From assembly GCF_000283155.1 (NCBI RefSeq), contig NW_004454170.1:14110927-14174926 (forward strand): a stretch of 64,000 nucleotides of DNA, written 5' to 3'. The position numbers and the translations under genes are program-made. The stretch is from Ceratotherium simum simum (Eukaryota; Chordata; Mammalia; Perissodactyla; Rhinocerotidae). The notes beneath the pieces are model-generated. The model was given only the letters and a program-made list of their open reading frames with translations, was not told where the DNA came from and did no database searches. Below, in pieces: positions 1-11,725 of this stretch; the first letter of the stretch is position 1, and the number at the start of each line of letters is the position of its first letter.

Positions 1-160
1 AGAATGAACACTCCTACCAGGCCTTCACTGCAATGTTACTACACCTAGGGTATTGTCATTTCTTCTGCAATGCTTTAAGGAGAACATCAACAAATTGGTA
101 TGCTTCCAAAGAAAAATAACCATATGTTGACCATCTGAGGAAATTCTAAAAGAGCTTTTA

Positions 161-456
161 AGGCCAGCCCCGTGGCTTAGCAGTTAAGCGCGCGCGCTCT
201 GCTACTGGCGACCTGGGTTCCGATCCCGGGCGCGCACCGACGCACCGCTTCTCCGGCCGTGCTGAGGCCGCGTCCCACATGCAGCAACTAGAAGGATATG
301 CAACTATGACATACAACTATCTACTGGGGCTTTAGGGAAAATAAAGGAGGAGGATTGGCAGTACATGTTAGCTCAGAGCCGGTCTTCCTCAGCAAAAAGA
401 GGATGATTAGCACGGATGTTAGCTCAGGGCTGATCTTCCTCACAAAAAAAAAAAAA
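161..456 (+). mobile_element. ERE SINE (perissodactyl tRNA-derived retroposon)
   Basis: The head carries a tRNA-like A box (gtggcttagcagttaag) and B box (gggttccgatcccg), followed by the family body (cagcaactagaaggatatg, tacaactatctactgggg) and a tail with gatgttagctcagggc ending in poly(A). A perfect 13-bp target-site duplication, aaaagagctttta, flanks it at 148-160 and 457-469, so both ends are certain. The cleavage point (ct|aaaag) resembles the TT|AAAA site of L1 endonuclease, as expected for a SINE mobilised by L1. This is the longer ERE subtype, which has the cagcaactagaagg block. It encodes no protein. Confidence 0.97.
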
Positions 457-504
457 AAAAGAGCTTTTAGAATTTTCAGCCTGGGGAGACAAAAAAAGAC
501 TTAG

Positions 505-765
505 AGGGAAACCAGGTTTATTCTATATGTCTTGAGAAGGCTGAAATGGAATTAACAGGTGGAAGTAGCAAGTAGGTTGATTTTGTTTTAACATAAGGAA
601 GAACTTTCTAAATAATGGAGCTTCCAATAAATTGCCCCAAGGGGTAATTAGTTGATTAAGCAATGACTAGACATCTGCCTATGTATTTAGAACTGGGACC
701 TGTCTCAGCTAGTGAGTTAAATAAGATGTCTTCTAAGATTCCTGTTAATTCTGTATTCCATTATC
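505..765 (+). mobile_element. L3/CR1 LINE 3' end
   Basis: The stretch aligns by eye with the mammalian L3/CR1 3' end. Diagnostic parts are ataaggaagaactttctaa near 592-611, the following gagct-tccaa block, and a degenerate terminal part resembling tggactagatgacctctaag. Many substitutions show that it is ancient. No open frame remains. Confidence 0.65.
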
Positions 766-770
766 TTCCC

Positions 771-3700
771 AATCAACATTAGTGTATATAATGGGAAAAT
801 TTCACAGGAATAAAGGAAATCTACAAGCAGCTTATTCTGTGCAGAAGGTCACTGATTATATGGCCTACCCATACAATCCACTTCACAAGAGAGGCTTCTA
901 CTCAAACAAGAGGGGCTTCTCTCCCACAGCCATAGGCTTGGTCACCATTCAATAACTTCAGTACTTAGGAGAGCTCTCCAAAGTGGATAAAACACATTTC
1001 TGATGATGATAAAATAGAAAGGAGTCTCTTGACAATGATTTTCTTGATTACCTATAATTTAAACTATAACTGTCTTTATATAAATTGCTTTCTTTTTTTG
1101 GATTATTTCCTCAAGCTATATCCCATAATGTCCGTGACAAGTGAGTAAAAGTGTACAAAATTAGTTTTATTGCTCTTATCGTAATTGGACAAAGTGCACT
1201 CCTGAATCCCTGGAGCAATTTAAATGTCACTGGCAACGTATGAATGCATCTATTCTCCCACACCATCAGCATTGGATTTTGTGATTGTAACTAAGTTTTT
1301 GCTAATTTAATAAGTAGTAGTAGAGCTCAGAGTTGTTTCAAAAAATATTTCTTTAATCATAAATGAGGCTGGACACAAAAGAATTCAAAGACTTTTTTTT
1401 TTAAAAAAGCACTAAGCCATCCCACAGTAATCCCGTACTATTCAGATTGTCGTGCTGCAGTTGGAGTCTGTTTGAGCCAAACTGTTTACTGTCCTGCAAG
1501 GACCTCCTCTGTCCTCACAAAACCAAGTGGTTCCTCAGGATGGCAAACATGCAACCAGTGCCGTCTTTCCGTGACCCCAGTTGCACATTACACTGTGGTC
1601 TCACCACTTTCTCATTATCTTGTTATACTTAGTCTCAGGAACAGTTTGACTCTCCATGGTTCTAGTAACAGTAAATATTATACAGAGATCCACAGTAGAC
1701 AGCACCCTCATGAAGGGTTCAGAGAAATTGGCATGCATCCCAAAAGAACATTTCTATATACTCAATTGGTCACTTTTACATGGTGGAATTTGGGGTAACA
1801 TCTTTTTCTTTCGCTATTCTGTATTTTCAATTTTTCCACAGTGAATATGGAGCGCTTGTATAAATTTAAAAAAAATCATCTTAATGGGAACAGTGACAGG
1901 TGGAGGAATATGAATAGAAAGAAGGAAAAAAGATTATCTCTCTAAACTGGTTTCTCTTTGTTCTTAATTTTTTAAAAAGAAAAGGCTCCCATAATAGGCT
2001 CCATTGATGCATAAGTCATTAAAAGCCATAGATTAAGATGAAGCAAAGGGTGCAGATATGGAATTCCACAAAGACTCAAATGTCACTGTAAAGGCACCTG
2101 CTTCCCTAAGTCAGGAGTAGGGAAGAGAAAGAGGGAGATGTCCATATGGGCCCACTTCAAAGCCAATGAATATTGGATTTTATGCAAACACGTTTCTGTT
2201 TGAGTCCCAAAAGGTTCTGAACACCTAGTCCATTGTCCACTACCAGGAAATACTAATGTGTAATCTAACAAAAGGCAAGTAGAGAATCCACAGGCAATTT
2301 GACCTCATCATAGGCTGTTTAATGACCCTTGTATGTTTACATTTCCATATCCAATTAAGCCACAAGGGAATTTATAACTGGGAAAAAAGATCCCAGAATG
2401 GTCAGTCAGTTGCCCTAAGTTCTGAGAAGTGATTACTCCCCAAGCTTGACCCAAGCAAGATTCAAGGCAAATGCTGTTTCTTCCCCTGTCTGGCCCATTC
2501 AGCCTGCATTTGTGAAACACTTAGAGTACAGACTGTTCCCCACTACCTCAGTCCTTCTTCATGCACTTGCAACCAAGCCAGAATGCTGGGCAAAGGGGCA
2601 ATTCCAATGGACCTTTGTTCTATGATAATTGAAATATCTGTTTTTACTAATGCACACAAGGACATAATTATTAGGGTTTACCTCTTAAAAATTAGAGCTA
2701 AAATTACCTTTAACTGTAATTAGTGAAGTAAAAAGATCTGACACATCTCAACTTAAAGTTCAAAATGTACATTTTAAAATATTCTCAGTGCTTTCTATAA
2801 AAATCATTTAACTTTAGATATATATATAGCACAATATTCTTTGTGAAAAACAGGAGATATTTAGAGAGATATTAATAAATTCAGGGGGTCCAGATACCTA
2901 GAAAGTTGCATACAGAGGGCAAAATTTTGAAATAAAAATTATAACTTTTAGAAAAGCTTTAAAAGAAATCTAATTAGTAAAACTCCACGGAGATGACCTT
3001 TAAAATAACTGAGTTGAATTTTCAAAATCTAAGTTATAAAATTTGTTGCGTAGAAGCCCTGGGATAGGACACGAGAACAAGTTTGTTTCACATTTATCAG
3101 GTCCCAGGGCTCAAGATGTAAAAAATGACAGGAAGGAGCATGCTAACCTGTGTCTGGAAGGTTACATGGTGAGTCTTGTAAAGACAGATGAGGTTCAACA
3201 GACAAAGGCAGACTAGAAAGCTAAGGCTTTGCTAGAGAAGAGACTGTGCACATTGAGACAGGAGAATCAACTGAGCAGAGCGGGCCAGGGAGCCTGTGGC
3301 AAAGAAAAAGTGAGCATGGTAAGGTCCAAGGGCAAAATCCAGAGACTGCTAACTGCCCAGGGGCTCATGTGGCTTCAAGAAAAGCCTCCCCAGCCTGCAG
3401 CTGAAGAGATAAGCCTACGCCCACACCTAAATGGACTTTGCTCCTCTAGAAGCCTTAGAAGCAAAGAGAAACAGGTCAGCAGAACTGGTCCAGTCCAGCT
3501 CTGGAGGGCGGGAGCCAGGATGGAACAGAAGGGAAGAGTTCAGTCAGGCAGATGTATGCAGAGGGGTTACCAGAGTGTACCCTGGCTTCCTTCAGCTAAG
3601 GCAGAGGGGCAAAATGGGGGGCTTCTTAATCATTAACTGACTCCAGACAAAGGAGGATAAGAAGGATTGCGTGTAATCTGTACCCTGCAATCTCCTCTCA

Positions 3701-4387
3701 GTGATAAAGAACTTTGCACTAAAATCAGCTGACAAATACAAGCTGTCTGCCTGCCATCCGCACGGTAAACTGCAAGAGGGCACAGTGCACCCACGCCTCG
3801 TGGAGGCCGGGCTACAGGGGAACAGATGCTGATCCGATGGATGAAGGGAGAGTGGCCCAGAGGTAGAGGAAGTCTATCTCCACAAGAAGTGAAAGGGGTG
3901 AACTTCAAACCCTAGATGGTCTTCTGGAGGCAAATCCCCTTCGACTCCTCTTCCAGGTGGGGTTAGCCTAGAGAGGCGGTATTGAGAAGCCTGTAAGGGA
4001 ACCTTCTATTTAGGGCCTGCCCTGGTGAGTCTATTCAGCAGACTTGTGTGCCAGCCCCCTAAGAATGGCAAGTCTGACATTTATCATCACATTTTTAAGT
4101 TTTGCAAACCTGTTCCTAAGCATAAGCATGGCTTCTCTTTAAACAAAACTTCAAAGAAGCTTTTTATATGTTATATTTCCTTTGATTCTGGCTGCATTAG
4201 CAAGCCGGTAAGAAATGTGGGCTGTGGAAACCTCCTGCTACAGTGCTGTCCTGCTCTTTTCATGCGTCTGAGTTGTTTCCATTTGTTGCCAATGTCACTT
4301 GGGAATCAGGCCTTTCACCAGCTACCTGACCAGAATTAGAATGGAATCTTCACTCTCCCCCTGGATGCAATATGGCTGTACCACAAG
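771..4387. other. Unassigned sequence, no gene recognised
   Basis: I recognise no repeat family or gene in this 3.6 kb. It is AT-rich apart from 3060-4020, which is less so and has open frames of 135 codons (3229-3636, plus) and 91 codons (3633-3908, minus). The predicted proteins are compositionally random with no domain, and no splice-site or promoter pattern supports them. Two overlapping plus-strand frames at 1447-1844 are equally unsupported. The 3.1-4.0 kb part could be an eroded LTR. Confidence 0.5.
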
Positions 4388-4595
4388 GCAGCCAGAGTAG
4401 GCTTCTGAAAGCACAAATCAGATCTTATGAACTCCCCCCTGTGTAAAACACTCCCCCAGCTTCTTATTACTCTTAGAATAAAATCCCAGCTCCTTGCCAT
4501 GACATCCAAGCCCTGAATGATCTGGTCCTATGAAGCTTCCAACCTCCTCGACCACCTCTCCTTTCTCTCTCCCTTCCCAGCCACAGAAGCCCTGG
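4388..4595 (+). mobile_element. L2 LINE 3' fragment
   Basis: The sequence follows the L2 3'-region consensus: gcagccagagtag, then cacaaatcagatc, aataaaatcccagctcctt and ccctgaatgatctggtcc. It is a heavily diverged, 5'-truncated copy without coding potential. Confidence 0.8.
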
Positions 4596-5674
4596 ATGCA
4601 CTGTCATCCAAGAGGATGGCTCACAATCAAAGACCTACTCATAGTTTTCTTAATTTACTAAAATTTTTTTGTCTGCATTGTTCCAGAATGATTTAACACA
4701 GCTCTTAATCATTGTTTAATCAACATAATAAATATAGACAGTTATTTTGACAAGCCTAGGTTAAAAATTACTCTTCCAGTCTTCGTTTATGATTACTCTA
4801 TCCTATACATTGTTACAACACACTTATTATTCATGCACCTATCATTCTTTACTTTCGATGATTATGAAGGGAGAGTACTGTCGGGCTAAGACCTGGAGAG
4901 TAGACATTAACATTTCCACAAATATCACTGAGCAAAACGCCTGTCCTTGAAAACCAGGATCATCCCCACAGGACAACACCATCACATTGCTTTAACACAG
5001 CACAGCTTTTTCCCTGCTAAAAGGCATTTGGTCTGTAGGATAGTTTAGTTTGGTTTGGTTTGGTTTTTAATTGCAGCATTTGCAGTCGGTGCCCAGCTCG
5101 CAACTGGGTCTTCAAACAGGCTCACTGCCCATCTTACCAACTGCTGCATTCTCTCCTGGCCGCCAAGAGAACACTTTGCTGTTTCAGCATTCCAGGTGAA
5201 AGGGTGGAAAACACAAATTCCAGAAGCTTATGAATCAGGCTTCTTCATGGGATTTCAGCATGGATAAAGCAAGCTTTAAGCAAATCATGATGGAGTTCAA
5301 GCTTTAAAATTAGTGATTGTTTACCAGAGGCCTAGTGATCTGGGAATGCCCTGCCTTCTCCTGGTGATGGGTAGGGGACAGACTTCACTATCTGAAAGAT
5401 AAATATCAGTTTTCATCACCACCATCTCTTTAAGATTTGCTGAGAGCAGCAGACGCCTTGCCTCCCAGATTGTAAGAGCATGCAAGGTAACAGTTGGAGC
5501 AAGTTTCCCACAGTGACCAGTAAGCTTTCTTTGCAGGCTTAGAAGTGTCCTGTGGCCCTTAGTGGGATCAGCCCATTTTTCAGGCCTCCTCTTCAGTCTC
5601 TGGGTCACTTCCTCTGAAACCGCCAATGGGTAGAGGTATTGGTAACATGATAGTTGTTTAAACTCTGTCTATTG
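4596..5674. other. Unassigned sequence with a short (GGTTT)n tract
   Basis: No gene or repeat family is recognised. A short pentanucleotide tract of tttgg units lies at about 5045-5067. A 101-codon minus-strand frame at 5321-5626 has no recognisable domain. Confidence 0.5.
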
Positions 5675-5937
5675 AGGGGCCGGCCTGGTGACGCAGTGGT
5701 TAAGTGCACGCGCTCCGCTACAGCAGCCCGAGTGTTCGCAGATTCGGAACCCCCAGCGGGCACCGACGCACCGCTTGTCAAGCCATGCCATGGTGGCGTC
5801 CCATATAAAGTGGAGGAAGATGGGCGCGGATGTTAGCCCAGGGCCAATCTTCCTCAGCGAAAAGAGGAGGATTGGCATCGGATGTTAGCTCACGGCTAGT
5901 CTTCTTCACAAAAAAACAAACAAACAAACAAACAAAA
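5675..5937 (+). mobile_element. ERE SINE
   Basis: This is the shorter ERE subtype, with the blocks cttgtcaagccatgccatgg and gtcccatataaagtggagg and the tail gatgttagctcacggct. The 3' tail has become an (AAAC)n simple repeat at about 5909-5937. A 14-bp target-site duplication, aactctgtctattg versus aaccctgtctattg with one mismatch, lies at 5661-5674 and 5938-5951. Overlapping short frames inside it are artefacts of its GC-rich head. Confidence 0.97.
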
Positions 5938-5951
5938 AACCCTGTCTATTG

Positions 5952-6540
5952 GACCCTTCACCTTTACTTTAAACCTGGCCAACCCACCACCCACCACACT
6001 GCTGGCAGCCAACTAAAGCAAGCTACTGTTCATCAATTGCCTTTGACCTGCTGACTTTGATCCTCCCCTTCTTACTTCTGCTCCCTGACTTCATTCCACC
6101 TCTCCAAGTCTTCCACCCCTTTGACTTAATCCTCCATTCCTTTTCCTGTTGGCCCCAAGAATTCATCACTGAGTTCGATCTCCCCTTCATGACATTTGGC
6201 CCTCTCTAGGACGGAGTCTAGGCTCTCTTTCTACCTCTTCCCCCTCCTGAACTATTTAGCTAACTTACCCCACTTCTTCCCCTTTGTGGTCTCCAGCCCA
6301 CCTAATGAGTGGCCCCTGAAAAGAAGTCTAGACATTAGGACTTCCACAAAAGATGTAACTTGCCAGCTCCATCAACTCTGAAGGCTAAATCGCCAGTCCT
6401 TCCTCTCTCCCATTTTCCTATCCCACATTGCTATCTTTTGCATCTGAAAGCCTACATCTTAAAATCAAATTTATCTTTCTTCTAAAACTAGATTTCTCTC
6501 TTTCTGTTCTTAGTTCCATCATTTTTCCCCTCACTCACAA
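5952..6540. other. Pyrimidine-rich unassigned sequence
   Basis: The plus strand is strongly C/T-biased with runs such as cttccccctcctg, which produces stop-poor short frames. I recognise no gene. It may be the eroded upstream part of the L2 that is clear from 6541. Confidence 0.45.
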
Positions 6541-7192
6541 ATTTCAGCATACCGGCCTCCTTTTCACTCCTTTTTCAACTCAAAGTCGTCACATGGACTG
6601 GTCCCTTTGCCTGGAGTATTCTTCCTTCATACCTGGCTCACTCCAACTCATCCCCCAGGTCTCACCTTCAGCATTCCCAAACTCTTCCCAAGTGCTTGTT
6701 ACCACTGTAATCTAAATATTTACTTGTGTGATGATGTATAGGGTGTTGGGAAACCTGCATTGCCCAGTCCAGTGGCCATTAGCCATATGAGGCTGTTGAG
6801 CATTTAACGTCTGGCTAGTCCAAATTGAGATGTGCTGTAAGTGTAAAATATAAAGAAAATTCTGAAGACTTAGTACAATAAAAAGAATGTAAAATAAATC
6901 ATTAATAATTTTTATGTTGGCTATATGTTTACATGATAATATTTTAGATATATTAAGTGAAATATATTACTAAAATTAATTTTACCTGCTTCATTTTATT
7001 TTTTTTAATGTAGCTACTAGAAAATTTTAAGTTATAACAGGTGCACACATTATATTTCTATTGGGCAGCAGTGCTATAGACCTTAAGCTACATGAGGTCA
7101 AGGCTATCTCGTTCTTGAGTGTATTCCCAGCTATACTGGCACAGTGCCTGGCACATAGTAACTAGCTTAGTAAATATATTTTGAAAGAATAA
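6541..7192 (+). mobile_element. L2 LINE 3' end, interrupted
   Basis: L2 3'-region sequence runs from about 6541 to 6740 (catggactggtccctttgcc, ccaggtctcacc, tttacttgtgtgatgatg). It resumes at 7078-7192 with the terminal block (gacc-ttaagctacatgagg, gcacagtgcctggcacatag, ttgaaagaataaa). The two parts are contiguous in the L2 consensus and are separated by an hAT-like element, so the L2 is older than that insert. Confidence 0.8.
6745..7077 (+). mobile_element. Non-autonomous hAT-like DNA transposon
   Basis: The element belongs to the common mammalian family whose end reads gtagccactagccacatgtg and whose other end reads attggacagcgctg. Here the ends are agtggccattagccatatga and attgggcagcagtgcta, with the internal block gacttagtacaataaaaaga and an AT-rich centre. 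I do not give a subfamily name. It is nested in L2 sequence. Confidence 0.7.
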
Positions 7193-8589
7193 ATTTTTCT
7201 AGACAATTGGGATTCAAGTCTAGGATTCTTTTTTTTTAGAAAAAGAGGAACCAAAGATAAATAACTAGAGATAACAGAGTTTAACAGCTCACCCGTCCAA
7301 CACTCCATGCTTTCTGTCTGCCAAGGGCATCAGAGTTTCTCTCATCCTTGCACATTTAGTTATGTGAGAGGATCTAAACTGTCAGATTGGGACTGTTTGT
7401 CACTGCTTCAAACTGATAGCATATCCATCCAAAACTACTGAACAATTAGATTTATCTTTCAAATTATGGATATACAGCCAAAACAGAAAACAATCTATTT
7501 AGCAAGAAAGAATTGAAGGGCTGTTCATTTGATCTAAGCTACTTTCACAAATATAATCACATGGGTAATGTCTCATGTACTTATCTCAATTGTTAGTATC
7601 AGAAAATTCTTCTTGACTTAAACTGAATCCATTACATGGAAAAACATTTAACAGAAATGTGGGAAAAACTAGAGTGTCTAACAAGTCTAGTAACGTCCTT
7701 AAAGACTGTTTTACTTCCACACTGCTCACTCACATTCATGGGTATGGACATCACTGTGAAGTGACTCAGCGATTCCAAGTGTCGGTATTGCATTACTCCA
7801 AGTCCCCCGTGGTTGGCATCAACAGTACATTGCTTGAGGAAGGAAGAAGCCAAGCTGTCCTGTGATCCCTGAAGACTAATCCAGCAAGAGAAGTGCTGGT
7901 TAGTCACGGACAAGAGCACAGGGATTATGTATCAGGTGACAACTAGAAGAAGGCAGCTGAGGGCTGGGATGCCAAGAGGGCAATCCAACACCAAGATTCT
8001 TAATAGAAATACCCACTTTATCTGAGGCATCAAGCACTCATTATTTGGCACCATCACGGCCTTACCCAATGAAAATAGGAATGAAATTATCACTTTAACA
8101 AAGTTTACACATGCCCAGGAAGCTACCACTCTTTCCGTCTTTCCTCATATTTCAAAATCCACAGAGCTGAGAGACAACCAGATGGTATATCCTCAGAAGT
8201 GCCACAGTCAGCCTTAAGCTTTCTCAAGAACACAGAAATAGTACTGGACTGGAAACAAGAAGCTGGGGTTCCTATCTCTTCTATCAGATATTAATTCCAG
8301 AATCACTGAGGTGACATGTGTTAGTCCTGTTGTTGTCCATGGCTGGAACCAAGGCAACACTTAGGACCCTGCTCACAGCAAATGATTTAAACAGCAATAA
8401 CCACAAGACTCAGGGCACTCAGCTTCCCTGTGTCCAAGGCTCCTTCTACCCCCAGGAAGTCCTGGAAGGCCACAAGATCCAACAGGACACTTTAGCCTCT
8501 GTGAGACCTTTCCAACCCGGCATCCATCTCTCCCCACCTACCCAACAGAAACAGGCACACTTTTAGAGTAAAAATAGAGGAAGGAAAAA
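7193..8589. other. Unassigned sequence, no gene recognised
   Basis: No repeat family or gene is recognised. Opposing short frames lie at 7632-7919 (minus, 95 codons) and 7659-7865 (plus), and an 82-codon frame lies at 8318-8566. None has a recognisable domain or exon-like boundaries. A weak MIR-like resemblance around 8240-8300 is not firm enough to call. Confidence 0.5.
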
Positions 8590-9555
8590 AAGTCAAATAA
8601 AATTTTTTTGAAAGGGTGAAGGCATGTAGAAATAAGCCAATGGTACCAAGCTAGAACCGTTCAAGCAGCAAAACAAGTAATGATCATATTGGATTATAGC
8701 CCATAGAATAAAATAAATATCCATGAGTCCACAGTGAAAAGAATAAATAAATAAATAGAGGAAAAGAGACAGCTCTTCCTCACAGCAGAATTCCAATTAA
8801 TGAAAATAGGAAAAACAAGAAAAATAGGAAATCACCATTAGAACATCACAGTGATAATTACTGCAGACAAGATCCACAGATGGGCAGAATTAGTGGGCAG
8901 AAATTTCAGGAGAAATAGAATATTTGCAAAGTCTCAAAATATCTTCCCCAAGATATTTATTAATTACAAAGGAAGAAATAGTAACTTTGCAGAAGAGAAA
9001 TATAGCAGATATCACCTTAACCAAGTGATCACGGTTAACATCTCCAGAAATAAGACATCCTGACACCACGACCCCCAAGTTATAATGCACTGAGAAGGGC
9101 ACTGACATTAATTCTGGTGTTTTCTTGCCAAAAACACCTAACCTCAATCTGCTCAGGAGAAAACTGCAGGCAAACCAAATAGACAAACATTCTACAAAAT
9201 AACTGATCAGTTCTCTTCAAAAGTGTCAACATCACGAAAGACAAGGGAAGACTGAGGACTTTTTCCAGAACAGATGGGACTAAGAGACATGACAACTAAA
9301 TGAGACGAGATGTGAGATCCTGAATTAGATTCTGGAACAGAAACAGAACACTAGTGGAAAACTGGTGAAATACAAATAGAGTCAATGGTTTAGTTAATAG
9401 TGTTTCACCAAGGTTAATTTTTTAGTTTTGACAAGTGTACTGTGGTGGTGCAAGATGTTCACATTTGTAGAAGCTGAGTGAAGAGTATACAGGAACCATA
9501 TACTATATTTGCAACTTTTATGTAAATCAAAAAGCATTTCAAAATAAAAAGTCAA
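8590..9555 (+). mobile_element. L1M-class LINE 3'UTR remnant
   Basis: The region reads like an old L1M 3'UTR. Landmarks are gatatcaccttaaccaagtg, ttctcttcaaaagtgtcaac, gggactaagagacatgacaa, gtgagatcctgaattagatt and the terminal agcatttcaaaataaaaagt. The copy at 47.7-48.3 kb shares the same landmarks, so both derive from the same or closely related subfamilies. There are no coding remnants. Confidence 0.7.
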
Positions 9556-9589
9556 AAAGCAGAAATTAAAAGTCTGAAGGAAGGTTGAC

Positions 9590-10020
9590 TTCTAAATCCG
9601 AAAGTGGCAGGAGATATTAAAAATGTAAAAGACCAACATATTCAACCAAATAAAATTTCAAAACTTTGAATATGTAAACCTTAGAGATAAAAAAATATAA
9701 ATATCTGACAGCAAAATGTGTGCAGCAAATACAAAAGCCTAGGGCTGTTTAATATCTTTGCATAGAGAGAGAAATTTTACATATATTGTTAAAATCTTAA
9801 AAGACTGATCATTAAATAAAAGAAAAATTAATACTGACACTCCATTAAGCAAAATAAAAAAGAAGCAAAAATGTGGAATTATTATTCATTCTTATTTGTA
9901 ATTAAAGAAATGCAAATTAAAACAAAAGATGGTATTATTTTCACCTAACAATTAGCAAAACTGGCAGTAATAATAACACCAAATAATGATGAACCCCCAG
10001 AAAAAAACTGGTACTCAAAA
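9590..10020 (+). mobile_element. L1ME-class LINE, ORF2 C-terminal remnant
   Basis: The diagnostic block is attaaagaaatgcaaattaa followed by an eroded form of the L1 sequence that normally reads gataccattttcacctatc (near 9905-9960). The frame is broken repeatedly. Upstream sequence is compatible with the preceding part of ORF2 but more eroded. Confidence 0.65.
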
Positions 10021-10225
10021 ATTTCAGTGTCAATACTGCCTGTTTGACCAAGACTTTTATTTTTCCATCAGTCTTTTAACTGCCTTCCTGGACATCCCAA
10101 GTTCCAGTCTAGCCTGACTTAGGCCATACCTATGGTTCAAACCCTACTACTCCTGGAAAACTTTTTGAAAGCTTTAAAAATATGGTCCTATAAAACAAAC
10201 AAAAATGTAGCTTCCATCAAACCAT

Positions 10226-11385
10226 TAAATTATTTAATTTCAAATGCATTTATTTATTTTCTCAACATTTTTCAAGTGTTTACTATTTACCAGCATCTTT
10301 CTAGAGGCCAGGGGTAAAACAGAAAACAAAACATATTAAAAAGTCCCTCATTTCATGGAGTCTACATTCCAGTGGAGCAAGAATGATAATTTACAAATGA
10401 ATAAGTAAATTATATAGGCATTTTGAAAGATGATATGGGCTGCAGAGAAAAATAAAGCAGAAAGGCGGGATAGTGAATGTCAGTGTGGTCAGGGAAGACT
10501 TCACTGAGGAAGTGACATTTGAGTAAAGGCCTGAAGGTGGTGAGGAAATAAGCCTTGGACATCTGGGGGAAAAGTACTCCAGGCAGAGAGTAGCTTGTGC
10601 AGAGGCAGGAGCACAGCTGGTGAGTTTAAAGAATAATACATAGGCCAGAATGACCAAGAACAGAGCAAACAGAGGGACTCCAGCAATGGGAGATGAGGTC
10701 GGAGAAAGAATAAGACAAGCAGATGAGGAGTTTGCACCAGAATGTAAATCAATGCACTGCTTCCTACGCTGAGAAAGTGCTGTAGGAACAAAACGTCAGG
10801 CAAATTAAACAGCGTGTTTAGTGACACAGTTGATTTACATTCTGGCACAAGCTCCTAATCTCCTCATGGACTAGTGACAAACACTGCACAGACACAGGTC
10901 CATGTACCATACTTCAGCAGCGCTGTTGTAGGCCACTATAAAGTCTTTGACTCTCAGTGACATAGGGAGCCCACTGCAGAGTTTTGAGCCAAATTGTGAC
11001 CTGGTCAGACGCATTGAACAGAATCACTCTGACTCCTGCATTGAAAAATACTGACGACTTGGACCAAAGTCAGAAACAGCAGAGATGGTGTGAAGTGCTT
11101 GGATTCTAGACATATTATGAAGGTAGAGTGAATAGAATTTCCTGACAGGTTGAATGGGTAAGAAAAAGAGAGGAGTCAAGTATGCCATCAAAGTTTTTGG
11201 CCATTGCAACTGGAAGGAGGCAACTGAAAGGAGTTGACATTAATTGACATAGAAAGAGTAGGAGCAGGTTTGAGGACAAAAGATTAGGATTTGGGCTTTG
11301 GATGTGTTAAATCTAAAATGCCTGTTAAACACCTGAAAGCAGATACCAAGTAAATAGTTGGACATAAGGGTCTGGAGTTCAGGGA
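10226..11385 (-). mobile_element. L2 LINE, long minus-strand copy with insert
   Basis: The plus strand shows the reverse complement of the L2 3' region. It begins with the tip (tttatttattttctcaac), then cccctcatttcatggag-like sequence, gtggtcagggaagacttcac, gaggaagtgacatttgag, tccaggcagagag, gagatgaggtcgg, and further on gttttgagc, agagaggagtcaag and tttttggccattgcaactgg. The L2 reading is interrupted at about 10722-10927 by unrelated sequence. The opposing open frames at 10391-10848 are shadows of this element. Confidence 0.85.
10722..10927 (+). mobile_element. Probable MER5-like hAT fragment with internal inverted repeat
   Basis: The right part (gatttacattctggcacaag, then ccatgtaccatacttcagca and gcgctg) resembles the 3' half of MER5-type hAT elements. 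The left part contains an inverted copy of the same block: ccagaatgtaaatcaa at 10737-10752 is the exact reverse complement of 10830-10845, and atgaggag at 10723-10730 pairs with ctcctcat at 10860-10867. L2 sequence continues on both sides, so this is an insertion. The family assignment is tentative. Confidence 0.5.
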
Positions 11386-11532
11386 CTTAGTCTAACCCCC
11401 TCCTTCTTCCCTATCCTTCAGCCTCTCCAGACTAGACCTAGATCTGCCCAAGTCATTTCTTGTAATAACTTATACCACAGAAATTTTTAAAATACTACTA
11501 GATGGAAATTAGTAGGAGTCACTTTACCTTGG

Positions 11533-11725
11533 TTATCTATTTTAATCCTCACAATTAGGCTGAAGATTAGACACACTTATCCTCATTATCAGGTAAGGAA
11601 ACTGAGACTTAGGGAAGCTAAATAATTTGCTCAAGATCAGGTAGCCAGGAAGTAACAGAATGATGATTTAAAAAGAACTCTGTCTGCCGCCAGGCTCCTG
11701 CTCTTTAGAGTGCCTTGCTGTTCAA
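11533..11725 (-). mobile_element. MIR SINE
   Basis: The plus strand shows the reverse complement of the MIR core: taatcctcacaattaggctg, caggtaaggaaactgagact, and ctaaataatttgctcaagat followed by caggtagccaggaagtaaca. It is diverged, with no target duplication recoverable. Confidence 0.85.

Noticed and set aside
161..240. tRNA-like sequence with A and B boxes
   Set aside because: It is the tRNA-derived head of an ERE SINE; the acceptor stem and the 3' end of a tRNA are missing. The same applies to the other EREs.
3229..3636. 135-codon plus-strand open frame
   Set aside because: The composition looks random, it has no recognisable domain, and overlapping frames exist on both strands.
7632..7919. 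95-codon minus-strand frame considered as an exon or small gene
   Set aside because: A plus-strand frame overlaps it, and no domain, splice signal or promoter context supports it.
10132..10848. Opposing frames of 61-115 codons
   Set aside because: They lie mostly in or beside the minus-strand L2 and its insert; the shifts between frames track erosion of the L2.
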